Notes under the pieces: model-generated
What the model saw: only the letters and a program-made list of their open reading frames with translations
Told to the model about the DNA's origin: nothing
Databases searched by the model: none
Made by a program: the position numbers and the translations under genes
Origin: Tubulanus polymorphus
Taxonomy: Eukaryota > Nemertea > Palaeonemertea > Tubulaniformes > Tubulanidae
Direction: 5' to 3'
NCBI RefSeq assembly: GCF_964204645.1
Contig: NC_134035.1
Coordinates: 2,804,001 to 2,868,000 of the forward strand
Length of the DNA stretch: 64,000 nucleotides
Shown here: positions 10,221 to 25,200 of the stretch, piece after piece
Layout: every line of letters begins with the position of its first letter
Position numbering within the stretch: position 1 is the first letter of the stretch

Positions 10221-13200
10221 CTGAAATTCAAACAGATTTCTTTTAAAATTCAAATTCCAACAGGATTATAAGGCATCAGTTATAGTAATACATAATGCTT
10301 CTATTAACAATATTCAAACTTATGAATTGATCATTCTATCAAGGTATTTCGAAGTGGACCTTCTCGAAAAATGGACTTCATCGGTCTCTTTTGAATTTCT
10401 TACTCCACTTCGGTTATTAAAAGATCAAAACCATTGGCCACTTCTCCAAAACCAGCAAAATTTCACGAATGAATTACGCATGAGCCCACAGACAATAACT
10501 TTCATATCGACATCATAATTATTCCAGGTAAATTTTGATTTTACGCTTTAATTACGAATTAATAATTTGTCCCAGATAAATGCAAAAGTCCGATACAATG
10601 CGTAGCTACAGTAGACCTCTCGTGACTTAGTACTTAGGAAACCGCTACAGCAAATTTTACTACCAGATTCCCAACTCGGTGAAATATCAACAGTACTTTA
10701 TACTTACAGTTAACGTATTTATCTCCTGGGAGAAAGCACCAATTTCTTTAGCAGTTTTTTCTTCTCTCTGTCAAGAAAATTGTATAAATCAAACATGAAG
10801 AAAGTGACAATCAATCGATATAACACAGTCAAACTCACTTAAGTCATTGCCATATAAGTCGTCACTTCACTTTACCCCCTTAACCCTAGAGCACTGAACG
10901 TAGAAAATCGACGACAAAAATGACAGCCGATTAGGATAGATGGCGTATGGGTGAAGACTGCTGGCGCCGGTTTTACAGGCAGGTATTACCTTTAACCCTG
11001 GGGCTAACTTAATTCATTTTCAATTACGTTAGCCCCCGGGTTAAAGGTGATACCTGTCTATAAAACCGGATCCTGCTATCTAATACAATACTTGAACAGT
11101 ATAATACACACACGTTTTTATCGATAAGAACAGGTTTGAAACAATTGGAATCTTTTGAGTTTAGGTCGTCTCTACTTGTAAATCGAAATTTGTATGTCCA
11201 AATCTATCTACTGAGTGTAAGTCATCAATTGGATGAGTGAGTTTGACTGTATTGACATAATGTTAAGCGAGTTTGACAGTAGTGACACACATACAGACAC
11301 GTACATCTTTCTGAACCTTCTTCATCGACGAATCCATTCCGGTGTCTTCCTCGTAGTGAGCTTTACCATTTGGAATTCCGCCTCTGTTCGCGGCGCCCTG
11401 GATATCCATCGGACAGATATAGCCGTCGTAATCGCTTCCATCGGCTCGAATCCGTTTACTGAACAAACCGAATTTCTTAAACTGAAATATAAAGAAAGGA
11501 ATAGCGTGTTGAAAACAGTGAGGACCCGACGCGGAACCTTCAAAGAGGATCCCCGAGGTTTAAACCGGTAAAAACTTCGGTCTTCCACGCTTCAATTTCT
11601 TATACATAAACCGTGCTCTTAACGCTGGTGGGTCGGGACAGTAGATCGATACCCGCTAAAAAAGCTCACCTTAATTTTCATGTTCGGCGTCAGTGGCATG
11701 TATCCGGGACTCGCTTCCAATTCGCGTTTCAATTGTTGCGTATCGTTGCCGACCAACGACACGAAATGCGTTTTCAGATGTCGCCGTAGCAATGTCTTAT
11801 TGCTCGGTATCGACAGCAAGGCGGCCAACAGCTCGGCTCCGAAAGCTTCTTCCAATACCTGTAAATCACGAAATTCACATGAATATAGCTGATGATAATG
11901 GTTTCCATGGACAAGTGACCCGCGCAAGCGTCTCGATGAAGATTCACCAGGTGTCGCTAGTCGTAGCTCGGTCGTTCGAACTTCAATGTCTTCTACATTT
12001 GAATTAAAATCCAATCAACTTTTTAAATTACTAAATACATCTTCACCAAGAACTCTACCAAAAAGTTAGTAGAAAAATACCGGTTCCTGGTTTTACAGAC
12101 TGGTATTACCTTTAACCCTCGGGCTAACTCAATTCATTTTCAATTAAGTTAGCCCCCAGATAAAAGGTAATACAGGTCAATAAATCTGGATTTTTCCTTT
12201 ATACAAATATGAAATACGCACCATTAAAGCACCGTGTACTCCACTACCGCGTAAGTTGGGGGCGTATTCCGAGAGGTCGATAGTTCGCAACCATTCCATC
12301 ACGCGGTGATTCGACCAAGTCATCACTTCATTCGGGCAATTCAACAACATTCCCTGAAAATACGCATTAGAAACGTCACGTGTGTTTACACTATCAGTCA
12401 GAGGTAAGTTGCTCAAAGGGTGGTTAAAGATAACTGGTGGATGAATACCATAGTAACTAAGGACTTTTAATTATCACCATGTCAACTATCCAAAGGTTAG
12501 CTATAACCAACTTTTGACCAGAGTCATCTAATTTGGTCTGGAGACTAACCTCTTCAGGGGCAGCTCTGCGTTTCAGACAGGTTGGATTGAAATTGTGCAG
12601 CCGTAGAACTTGTATGCCTCGTTTAATACTAAGATGATGCAGCGTACTGGTTACTTTCATGAATAACAAATCATCCTAAGATAAAGATAGAAATAATTGA
12701 AGCATAAAAGAATCAAGCACAAAACGTATGAATTGTTTTCCCGATTGAAAACTTGAATTAACAAATATCAACCGGAGTTGAACTTCAGGTCCACAAGTTT
12801 CTGTACATATGCTACTTACAACAGTCATATAATGCAACATTCTTCCGTCGACCTTTGCGTCAATGAACTGGTCTTTATACTGAGGAAGCCCGATATCGTC
12901 CAACCATCCTATTGAATCAAAAATGATTTAAAATAGTCATTAACGATACATTTATTACAGCAGGGCTGCCTACTCATATAAGTCTGTATGGACTGAATGT
13001 TCAGTATTTTGCCATTGAATTCTTTGATCGCTGAGCCATTGTTCCCTTGTTCACAAAGTAAAATTTCCGGTTCGTGGCCAGCCCTAGTGTCATGTCTAAC
13101 TCTCAAAATCAATGTAACCAGTAATGTTTGTTAATGAATCTAACAAATTAAGACCAGTCTTATGATTTAAGACCAGTTTTGGATGACTGTACAACTGGGC

Positions 13201-16200
13201 CTATTACTTACTGGTGACCCAATGATGATCCAATTCGCCGAACTTCTCTATATGACCCGAGCCGATAGCCTGCAGCGCTAGTTGCACTTTCTTCCTGTGC
13301 AAGTGGTGCTTGATGCCGAGCTCCTTTTCGAGGTCGTGTGGAGATGCTTTCAGCAGTTGTTCACCATTTTTCACCCACTGTTTGCAGTTGCCGACGTACA
13401 TGCTCAATCCCATCTCGTGCAGCCACGCCGCGACGCGGTCGCCGTCCCACCGAGCGAAAGGCATATTCAAGTCGCTGAAATAGAGGAAGGTTATTAGGGC
13501 ATAGTATCCATGTATGCAGTCTCTGCGCGTGGGGCAGTTCATTTATGATAATGGAAGTTTGCCCCCGTATATAAACACGAAGTCTTACTCTTTAAGGTCA
13601 CATGACCAGCCGAGTCGAGGTCCGGTTGTTGATCTGACTCCGCCGCGTTTGAATTCACTGTTTAAGGCACCGTTTCCGTTCGCACCGGGGTCGACCATCT
13701 CTTGCGAATTGCTGCGTTTTAACCTGCAAACAATTCTTGAACTTTCAGCACAGATCAGAGCGAGGTAGGGAGAGTGCTTGGCTTAGAAGTAGCGAATTTT
13801 TCAGCAGCTCTGTTTAACAGTTTTGACTTGAAACCGTGTAAAGCACAATACTGCTCAAGGGTATGGCTCTAATCCACAACCTCTCTCTACCCAGAAGAAT
13901 TTGTCAACTAGATCAGATGGTTCATGAGAGAGGGAAGATGATGGACTATAGCCACAATTACACGGAGACAATTTGGCAGGAAGCAGGCTCCAGTCAAATT
14001 TTATCCCTGCCTAATTAAAGCGTTAACACACGCACACCACTCACTCAATACTAAACAATACTAGCGAAGTGAGTCACTTAAGGAACCAGTTTCAATTCAC
14101 ACGCTATAATTTGACCAGTGCTTAAATTTGGCTCCGGTCTGGTCCGACGTTCTGGGTTGGGCCAAACAAGCACGGGCCCATTTTGTGCCCGTGAGAACAG
14201 TTTTTCAGCCCTAATGCTTGTGCGATCTCATTATTATTGCCATGAATGACAAATGAAGTATTCAGTACTCACTTTGACTTAGACCCGCCGAACAACTTCT
14301 TCAGTCCTTTTTTCTTCTTGTGGGCGTCGTTCAGGTTTTGGATGGCTTTGTATTGTTGAGCGCGTTCGTCTTTCAGGCGTTGCATTTCTTGATTTTCTTC
14401 TTCATTTTCGGCTTCGCCTGAAAAAATCATCCGATAAAACCCCGGTTGTTACTATTTGCTGGTGGAAACTTGAACCAAACGACCATAAACTACTGGATCG
14501 AGTTCCAAATGCGAGTTAGAGTTAAAATTAGTTCTTTTTCGAGTCAAATTTCAAACTCTTAAATGTGGAACAGGATCCCGTTAATCGACAAAAATGCTAT
14601 TGATACTATTGTAAAGTATAACTCAAAAGAAACGCTATTAATTCATCCTATTTAGGGAAAAACGATGCTTTTGGCAAATTGACGAATTCGAAAAAGCAAA
14701 TAATTCAAATCTCGAGAAAACGAATGGGAAAATAATGAAATAAAGAATACAAAACATTTCCAAGAACGGAAAATGCTTGTTTGCGAGTGAAATCTTACAA
14801 ATTTCTTGGTAGTTTATCGCGGAAGCCGCATGCACAATGATCGCATTAACGAAGTGTAAATCGATATTCAGTTCAACAGATATTTGCTATGGTTTCATTT
14901 TATTCATGTGTGAATTGCGTGAAAATTGAAAGTTTTGCGATGCGGCTCTAACACCGACAACGATCTTAACGTTCACAGAGAGATCCTACATTTACCGTAC
15001 CCGGGGATATCCCGAGATGACCTTGAATGATATGACCGGGGGGCCGGGGATTAGGGGTGGATCTAGGGAAATTGTGGAGTCAGAAAGAAAAGCGAGGGCA
15101 TATTCCTCGTGTGAAACAGAGCTTGCAACAGGTGCGAGGCATTTGACGATACATAGAAGACGCAATCTCCGAGAGGATGAGTGTAAAATTTGCAGGTATC
15201 AGACCCCAAAGATCTGCACCTGATATAAGACTTCTTGGTACGTGCTTCACTGCCATTTGAGAAAACCTGATGTATTAGCAGTTCATTGATCGAAAAAGAC
15301 AACGTCTTTTGCCGTCGTTTAAAATTTCAAATGATAGCGAAACAATGAAAGAACACCGCATCCCGAAAACCGAAATAACCAGAGATAGAAAAAGAGGAAA
15401 AATTCTCAGCCCGAAAAGGTGTGCGAAGGAGCACAGAGACAGCCAATGCGCCGCGAAATATAGGAAATGCTAGCTAGAAAATATAGAAATCCTACACTGA
15501 GAATGAAAAATGAAGTCGGAAATATTTCTACTACGCTAGTAGTTTATTCAACATTCCGACTACGTATATCCAAATGGTCATCTTCAGGAATACTGGGATT
15601 ATACATAAATTATGAGGCATATACACAATCCGGAACGAAGTGAAAGATTAAGCAATAAGATGCTGGCAATATGTCGTATATTACCCCTTACATTTTATCA
15701 AATCTTATTTCCCAATAAGTCTCTTCGTTCGGTACTGTATATGGATCTAAAAATTTTGTTATAACGCTATTATTTCAAAAGACGAATATCAGGATATATT
15801 CGAAATGCCGAATAAACGACTAGCTCAAGGAAACATTTTCGGGCTTCATTTTTCTTTCAGAGTGGAGTTTTTATGTCATCTTAACGACAGTAGTTTTATC
15901 AATGGTTATAATGCTAGCTATAGTCTCAATGGATCATCGATTCATCGGTAGGAGGAATCCGTCTGCCGACGAACGAGCAGCTCGCGAAGCAGACGCACGA
16001 TTTAACGTTACCTGATAGTTGTTGATGATTGTTACACACGCGACACGGAGGATAACCATCCGACGATATATGACAGCGTACGAACGACGACGCAGTCCCG
16101 GGTCCTTTTATTTTTAGTTTTTTGTTTTTGAAAATGAAATCAAATATAGAATGAGGATGATGTCGTCAAGAAATAAAGGAAGAGAAATGAACTGGCAGTT

Positions 16201-19200
16201 TTTCATCTGAGATTTTAAGCGCAAAGGAATTTTCAGGTTGTTTTCTTTTGTTGAAATCTTTAAAATGGAGAAGAATTTCCTGAAGTATGGCTTTTTTTTG
16301 ATAATCAAACGCAACTAATTCTATTAAATACGATTATATCTTTAAGTACAGTTGACTCCGCTTATGTTGAATTTGAGGAACTCAAAGAGATAACCGGTTA
16401 AATGAAACGTTTGTGGAAATATCCGACTTGAGCAGAATTGACTGTCTCGGATTTTTTTCTTAAGTCAGACAAATTTTCATGATTGAAAAAGATGCCAAGT
16501 GGAGCGGAGTCTGCCATACATGATTTAACATCAAACGCCTACTCATTTACTAGGTACTCATATAGAATACATATACAGAGTCATGATAAGAAAAACGTAA
16601 ACCCTTTTCATCCACCCTCGACGAGTTGGCAAGCGAAGTTTTTTCCTAACGTAACACATTGGGACAACAATGACGACAACATTTATAGTGGAAAGCGAGG
16701 TTGGGATGGAAGCCGGGATTTTCAGAGATCATATATTTAGGCTGAATGTATCTTATTGGGCGGGGGTGTTCCTATAGAAGGTCCTGAAAAACATTTGGAG
16801 CAGTTTTTGTGGTGAGACGACACAAAATACAACATCTAACATTTCTCATCCTACCTGCCTTACTAGCTGCTGCTGCAGTTGCTGTGGCTGATAAGAGGAG
16901 TTAAATCCTCGAAGAGCAACTGTTTACAATACGAAACACTAAGATCAAACAGATAATGTATAGAAATAGGCCTGGGCCAGCCCCAATTTTCATTATTAAA
17001 TGACCTAATGGAAGTCCATCCCAGAGAATCCCTTCTAGTCACTTCAAATAGTTCACAGCTAAGTATCAATATTTATGAGATACATGCATTTTAAAGGCTT
17101 TCTTTGTATTAGTATATGAGTTGGTCCCATACTGGAAGAGTATTCCTGGTTTGGTCCCCAATTAAACCCCTGCCTAAACTTTCTAAAAGTATCACGTTTG
17201 TCCACTTGTTATCACTTTCGAATCAAACTTAATTTCAATGGCGGCTTTTTTGTACTTTGCTCTTTTCGCCGAACTTGTTCGGAATGAAATAACGATGAGG
17301 GCAAAACTGAAGACAACTGAATACATACATGTACTCTATTTACGTTTAGTTTCGGAAATACCTGATGGACAACCACCAGCACGTGAACAGCAGTGTTCAC
17401 GATTGAACACTGGTACGTGAACACCAGAGCCTGAACACCGGTTCACACAAACAACGGCACACGAACAAAAAGAAAATGGGAAAGCTCATGCAAATTGAAC
17501 CTATAAAATCACAGCATTATCAAAAATTTACCAATCATTACGATTTCACCTATAATTAGTCACTGATTTCTGTTCGAAATACGTAAGGAATATTCTACGA
17601 ATCAATTGAAAAAAATTGTGCGGGAATAATGATGATAATAAAGTGCGATAAGGATGGTGTGCTCATGCTAACAATCTACTAGCCTCCACCTAGGTTGGGT
17701 GCTGATGTACTCCGCTTGCTACTCGTTGTTCGTTTAAACCACCCTTTACCGAACGAACTAAAGCCTTTACTTTTTCGGCGCGGCATCGTCGTCGACGCTT
17801 CCTGCGTATTTGCATAGGTCGCCGGATTCTCGGCGGTTCGTTTCTTCTTCTCGGGCGGAGTCTGAAAAAACGAGAATCGACGATATTTGTGTACGTCGGA
17901 AGATTTAACCGAAAATATGATGAAGTTTTTATGCGAGGTTGGTCACAACATCGTCCAATCTTGGGAGAGCAAGTTTACAGTACCTACTAGAAACATGTAG
18001 GTAGATTTACACCTCAGGATTCTTAACCGATCAACCAGCAAGAACAACAAAGACACCAAAAATTCAATTTCAAAGATTGTTCAATGATTTTCCTTGACCC
18101 TTGACTAAAAATTACCCATTTAAATTATATCATATCTTCAGTGGGGGCCGTTTCGTATTAAGAAGTTCCTTGTGCCGTCACCAGCAAGAACGACAAGATA
18201 CCAAAAATTCCTACTCCAGACAATCTCCCTGATTTTCCAGGAAATAAGTCAGACTTCCCAAATTTTTTTCCTGCATGAAAAGCATATCAGTAATTCCCTG
18301 ACTTTACCTGATCTGTAAGAACCCAACACACCTCCCCACGTACACGAGGTACATAGAAAATGACAAATTTTCGAATGCTCTCGCTCTAGGTGTACAATTT
18401 CAAGTATCAAGTACGTAGGAAGTGGTACCTTATAGCAAGTATAACATATTAAATGAATAACAAACCTTTGGTTGTTGATATGGGTTGATATCTTCAGCGC
18501 TACCGGCGTGACTGGGTCCAGATGATGACGATTTATGAGGTGTCGGTGAAGATGCTATCGTGGACGGAGGCGACTGCTGCTGCTGCTGTTGCTGCATACC
18601 GTTACCGTTTCCAAACTGAAACGTGCGCGCTTCTGAAACATCGAGCACAGATGTGTAAGTAGGGATAGCGTACGTATTTTTAGTTGCACAAAGCAGGCGT
18701 AATGTAGATTCTGCTTGCTCGACTAATCGTTATAACGATGAATTGGAGTAAGAATATATCTCAAATATTGTACACGCCAGGTAATAATCCAAGGCAATCA
18801 ACACAGCGATCTACTGTATTTTCTTTATTGGCTTTTCACAGAGGCACACATACGCAGGGCCTACAATCTTTGCATCAAAGTTTTCTCTGAGAGTTTCACT
18901 TATTAGAGCCCGAATCTGGGCATGAAAATGCCCTAGAACTCGTGCCTGCATCGCGCAAATGCAGCCAGGAGCAATTGGAAACCTAGACAGATAGACGACT
19001 CCAAAACTCTGGGTAATACAGTTTAGACACCGTGGCCCGTTTTTTAGACTTGTGTTACCTTGAAGGGGCTTAATCAATTGATAATGAATTGATTAAACCT
19101 TCGTGTTAAAGGCAATACCGGTCTATAAAACAGGGTATTATTTCTTCCAAAGAAGAAAGACAACTGATACACAGAGATATAGACTAGTCTAACTGGTTAT

Positions 19201-22200
19201 AGTGCCACATATAACATTTTGATATGTTGACACTTAAAATAAGATACTCTCAAAAACATATCTTTGAGTGGACAAGTAATTCATGCTATCTTGTGGACTT
19301 ACCGGTACCTGGTGTACTTGTAGCCGTAGGTGTGGTCAATAATAGCTCTCTTCTTATCTCATTTCCATTTCCATTTGCGACCTGCAAATACAAAGATACA
19401 GTTAGTATCTATCCAAAGTTTAAACTTTACTTTCAAGCAAAACTTGAGTAACCCTTGATTCTCATTGATTGTGGTTATGCAGGTATCGATTTACAGCCCA
19501 AAACCACCCTTCAGATATTCAACAGTAGTTTAGTGTGAAGTTTTTAGTTGATCACATTGTGAATATAAGGGGATAAAATATCTAATGTCTACTGTTTCTA
19601 GTTCATTTATGGCAGGTATCAATTGAACGTATTCCGATTCCAGAACAGCCATTGGTCAGAATTCCAGAATCGGTAGAGACCAATCAAATCCTGCCTAAGA
19701 ATGTCAAGTCAAGAGTGAACTCCTGAACACGCGTGATGCCTTGAAAATTAGAAATTGGAAGAATGGTGATAAAGCATGAAATGTCTGAAGGGGTCAGACT
19801 CATTAGCAACATTGACATAGTTTCACTCACAGGTGTATGATGTCCTTTTCCGGCGTAGTTCGGGGTCATAATCGGACTAGTACTGCTGTCACTGTGCGGA
19901 TCACTCGATTCATCTAATGCTTGTAAAAACTCCATCCCTGAAACAACGAGACGATGAGAGAAATGCCAAAGAACCAGGGCCCACTCCTACGCACAAAAAA
20001 GACTAGGATTTAGGGCCAGTCGAATACCATTTCAGTGCTACAGCCAATCCAATGAATCAGTCTTTACGCTGGAGATAATTTGGACAGAGTTGTGAATACG
20101 TAACAGGCCCAATTTTTGAAGCAACAACTAGCAGCCTGGAATTTTGAGTGATAGACAATAGAAGTGGATTGTTAAATCAATTAACTCTCAACGATTCCGA
20201 ATCATTGAATTCTATGCTCAGAACATGAATTACATATTCCTTTGACGAAATCCATGAAATTCTAAAATCAACTTTTTCTTCATTCAAAAAAAGTATTCAA
20301 CATGAAAATTATATTTTGTGAGTTTTTCTTGTTATTTTCACAACCGCTGTTGAAAGTTTTGCCAAATGGTTTGAGATTCAAAATTTGTCATTTTCTCGAC
20401 CAATCAAATCGATAATCTTGCCAGCATATATCATAAATACCTTTCTTCGAACGAATGAGATCTTCCAATCTTTGGAACCGTTTCAACGTGATCGTCAAGT
20501 CGTGAATTTTATTATCCTGAAAATTGAAATAATAGGGTCAGATTAATGAACTCGGATATCTTTAAGAACAAAACATGTTTTCACATTGAGATACAATAAC
20601 ATAAGCGGTTATTGATCACAATCTGGTAACATTGAAATGAAATTCCTTAAAACTTTAAGAAATTACTTTAGGAAGACTTAAGGAAATCAAAATATTCTTA
20701 CAGATATTTAGAAAAAAAAGTTTACACACATTTCCAGATTTTTCACACATTCTTTTTTAAGCAGATGTTAATCTATAATACTTTTGACATCAATTAGACC
20801 ACAGCAGGTCTGATGGCTGCTTTTCATCTGAGCTCCAAAGTTTCCTTTGATTAAGTTTTGAAAGAAATGTACTGAACAATTTAAATCTTTTCAGATGACT
20901 TTGATTCATTTTCATAAACAAATGTACTTATTGACTACGCTTTTTGAAATATAATCAAGGTAATTTGCTCGGAGTTCAGAGCTGCCAGCATTCTTTGAGT
21001 AAACGCACCTTCTCTCTATTAGCACCCATCAAAGATTCGACGGCTTTCTTCAGTTTCTCGACTTCGATATCTGTGAAACAGAAAAACCACACGTTATAAA
21101 CTAACGATCAAACGGAAATAAAGACCTTTTTCAAAAACTACGTCGGTCGATCGCGTCGAAAGCAGAACTGTGAAATGTATGCAGTGTTTTTGTCGCCTGA
21201 TTTTGCGCTAAAACTTTGTATCTGAAGTGAAAAGCAGATGATTAAAGCCTAACTCGCGTACAGCAAGGAAAACACATCGAAACAACGAATAGATTTTGTG
21301 TTTACGCCATGTTTCGAGGTTTTGTTCGCCTTTTATCGCGCGCAGCGAAACAAGAAACATGGAAACAAACCAACAGCTCCTACTAGCGATTAGAAAAGTA
21401 GCAATTGTCACATATCAAAATGGCGGCAATTTTTATTAGTCATGTGATCCGTTCGTTGTGACTGTTATTTGTTATTGCGTACCCGGGGTTTCTTGTTCAG
21501 ATATTCCGAAATTGCACACAGCAATAAAATCAACTAAACTTTCGCTAATCAATGTTTCTTGTTTAAGAGCTACGCATAAAGCAATGAAACGAGTGAAAAC
21601 AAGTACTGGACTGACGCTACAATTTCAGGTCGATTTTTTCCTACGATTCATACTAAATCAAATTGAATTTCATTTCATTTGTTGCATAAAATGAAATTAT
21701 ATTCGATTTTTTTGTTGGGGTGAATGAAATTGAATTGAATTTACTGGACTGCCGCTTCAAGATTTTAATCTAATTAATTCCAATATTTATATCTCACAAA
21801 AGTATTTGAAACTCAAGCCGTACCAACTAGAGCATGCAATTTAATTACTACGTTGCCTATGCTAAAATTAGTTATTGCTTTGTAAGTATTGCACTGCGCA
21901 TGCTAGGCTCAGGCGCCGGCGGATACCGGGAGCCTTACAATACTTCCGTAGGGCCCTAAAATTATGAGTACCCTTTTAATAGAGGCACTTTATATCAGTT
22001 CCAAACAAATTTCAAAAGCGTACTTTCTGTTTTAGTTTAACTAAGGCACAATTTTGTCGAAGATTCTAGAAAACACTATTTTTCCTGTCAAAAGTAAACC
22101 GTCAGAATAAGAATAAAAAAGCCCTTTTTTATTACTTTGCACTTGGAAGACCTTCAGATCTTTCCTCCCCAAGGCTTTAATGACGGAATAATATCATCGT

Positions 22201-25200
22201 ATGAAATACAAATTTCAAAGCACCTCTAAACATCAACGTTTCGCCTCGCGTAGCGAAGTAGAAACAATCGGCTCAGTGATGATGACGGTAATCTTGCGCA
22301 ATTTCATACGAAATATGCTCCGTCTGCCCGTGGCGGAGACGTTGAGACTTACAGCCGCGACAGATGCAAGTCGTCGAAATCAAAGTCATTAACGAAATAT
22401 CTCCGAAAAGAAAAACAAAACCCAACGCAATCCATCACACCGAGGGAGATGATGAAATTGAATCATGAACGCTTCCACGCGAACTGTGTTTTATAAAGTG
22501 GATGTGACATTTATTAAGGTTATGATTTGATGGATCAGAGTGGTATTTGATCTCGCAAAACACATCAGTATCCATTAATACGCATTCTCCGTAATTCGTT
22601 CATCCTATCAGGGATCGTCGATGTTGATATATACGGTCGGCGGTGAGCGCATGAAACCGCTGTTCAAAAAAAAGAAACAAACCCCGATATGAAAGAAAGA
22701 CTACGCGATTAGAAGACGTTTCAACTTTGTTCTTTGAGCCACTTTCATATACACGAGCATGTCGAATCTGCTTATTTCGGTGCCCTGGTGCTTAAAGCCA
22801 AATTCACAATTCTAAAACCTAAGCGCATCTTGGTACTGCAATGATCAATCCAACAATTTCATACCATTCTAAGCGCCTTTTGGATCTACAATGATCGAAC
22901 CAACAATTTCAGACGATTTTTAGTATCATGGATTACATTGATTTCAGTGGCACACGTGCGCCATCTATATTGAAATTTGCCAGGTTTTTGAACGCGCCAA
23001 AAAAACACACTTATACTAATGACTGGACAAGACAAGGTAAGGTAAAATCAAACTGATAGGAAATAATCAATTTAGAGGTTTAGAAATGGCGACACACAAC
23101 AGGTTAAACAACTTAAGAAGAGTAGTAATCAATGGAAGAGGACCTAGTTGCGCAGTCGAAGACCTTCAGATCTCCACCCTTTAAGACCAATCTTAATCAT
23201 AAACCCATCTTTATTCTATATACAAAACTTTGAGCCCCAGTCTAAGCTGATTTTGGTCCTACAGTCGATCTTACAATTGAAGACCAGTCCAAGCTCATTT
23301 GGTTCTATAATAAGTTTTACGATTTAAGATAATTTCTGGGCTCGAGGCATGACTACGCAACTGGACCACAATGATTCTTGAAAAAAAAAAGTAACAATCA
23401 ACACAAAGTTATGACAGGAGTTAAAATAACGGAAAATAGCAAACATTTTTTTACGTATGGCAAATTCGTCAATAAGGATGTAATAAAGAATAGAATGATA
23501 CACGAAGAAGGAAAGCAACGCAAACAGGATCACAGAATAACTCCATGCTGAAATATAATAGCTTCACTCATAGTCGATTATACAAATAGGGATTGACCCT
23601 ACTATTTATTTGATAGGTAGATTTTGTTTGATTTTTATGATATGGTGTTGCTTACAAACCAACAACTTCTGCCGGGAGTGAAACAGGGGGTTTAAACAAC
23701 TTTCAACCATTGTTTTAAACTAAATTTTGATTTTCAATTCGAGTTCAAAATGGCCGTAGATATCTTGCCAGTTGTTCACAAGCTGAACCAGTGCGGTATT
23801 TGTTAGACAAACTATCGAGTGTCGGGACTCCGTAACGATTTATCAGATATCCCGAAATTTGTTTATTTTTCATAATTGATACAACAAAACCGATAGTCAG
23901 GTCTCCTGAAGTTCATTGTACCACTGTAATATCGAAAGGACATTTCACGTAGGGCCTACATAAACAGGGTGGCCACTTTCCACCCATCTACGAACGCCCT
24001 GAGTTTCCCCTGACCAGTTTTCCAATTCCCTTTGAGTGAATCAGAGAATTTACTAGTTTTAAAATGTTACAATTCATTCATTGTTCATCGAATCACGTAT
24101 TGATAAAGAACCACGTGGTCAATAGCATTATCCGAATTCCCTGAGTTTTCCAGGTTTTTGCTAAAATTTGTCAAATTCCGTAAATTTCACCTGAATAATT
24201 CTCGATTATTCCGATTCCCGGAGTTTTCCCGGTTTGTGGCCACCCCGATACGGAATTTCGGTTAAAACATTCGGAAAAACAGCAATCGGGACCGAGTTCT
24301 AGGGTAGGGAGCGCGACGACAGAAGAAACAGGACCCGTGTGGTTATTATCATTATTAAAGTTAGCATGCGTTCAATAAGAGTTAGAGGTAACAGATGTAA
24401 CGATGCAGTCGGTCATTTGCATGAAAACACACGAAATAGTAGTTAATATTTATATGATACGATATTGTCTCAGTTCGGAGGAGGTCGTTGTTATGGAGTG
24501 CACACAATCGCGGCGTACACCGCGCGGTCTCTTACGTTTGCGTTTAAGACGTTCGATCGTGCGGTCCCGTTCCAATGTCCGCTGTAACTCTGCAATCAAA
24601 TTCAAATATCGGGGATTTTTTCATCATTAAAAATCGTTTCGTTGAAGACAAAAAAGAAAAACATTGTAGCGCCGAATTTCTGAAAATTACAGCTCACATC
24701 GATAATAAATGAAGATAAAGAACTCAATGACGAACAACATTACGTTTCTGTTTTCATATAAATGAAGATCAGCGAATCCTACACAGACGATAAACTCACC
24801 TTGAGCGGCGTTGATCGCTGGCATCGATCCCGTTTTTGCGAGTTCGATTTTCAGATCCATTATCTCGCTCTCCCGTTCGTTCAATCGCGAAGTCAAGTCG
24901 TTTATTTGTTGCTGAAATGAAAAAATAAATAAGTAAATAGATAAACAATGTTGAAATAAGATGTATTCACTGCTGACTAATTAATACCCGAAAGTGCTGG
25001 AGATAATTTGAAAATTTATAAAAATTACACCCCAGCGTCTTGAATAACGGGCAGTACCGTTAATTTGCATCTATACCACAGCGCGGTGTATCTTTACCCT
25101 ACTAATGTTTGGCACCACAGTGCGGAGTATGAATCGGTGATGGACTTTGAAGGTACACCGCAGTGCGATGTATTAACTAATGTTGGACTTCATATCGACA

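Noticed and set aside
11263-11304. Alternative C-terminus of liprin-beta by read-through of exon 19
   Set aside because: The extra residues come from intron sequence, while exons 20 and 21 match the known C-terminal tail in phase.
11322-12007. Open frames antisense to, or in other frames of, liprin-beta exons 18 and 19
   Set aside because: They overlap well-supported coding exons in another frame and show no family similarity.
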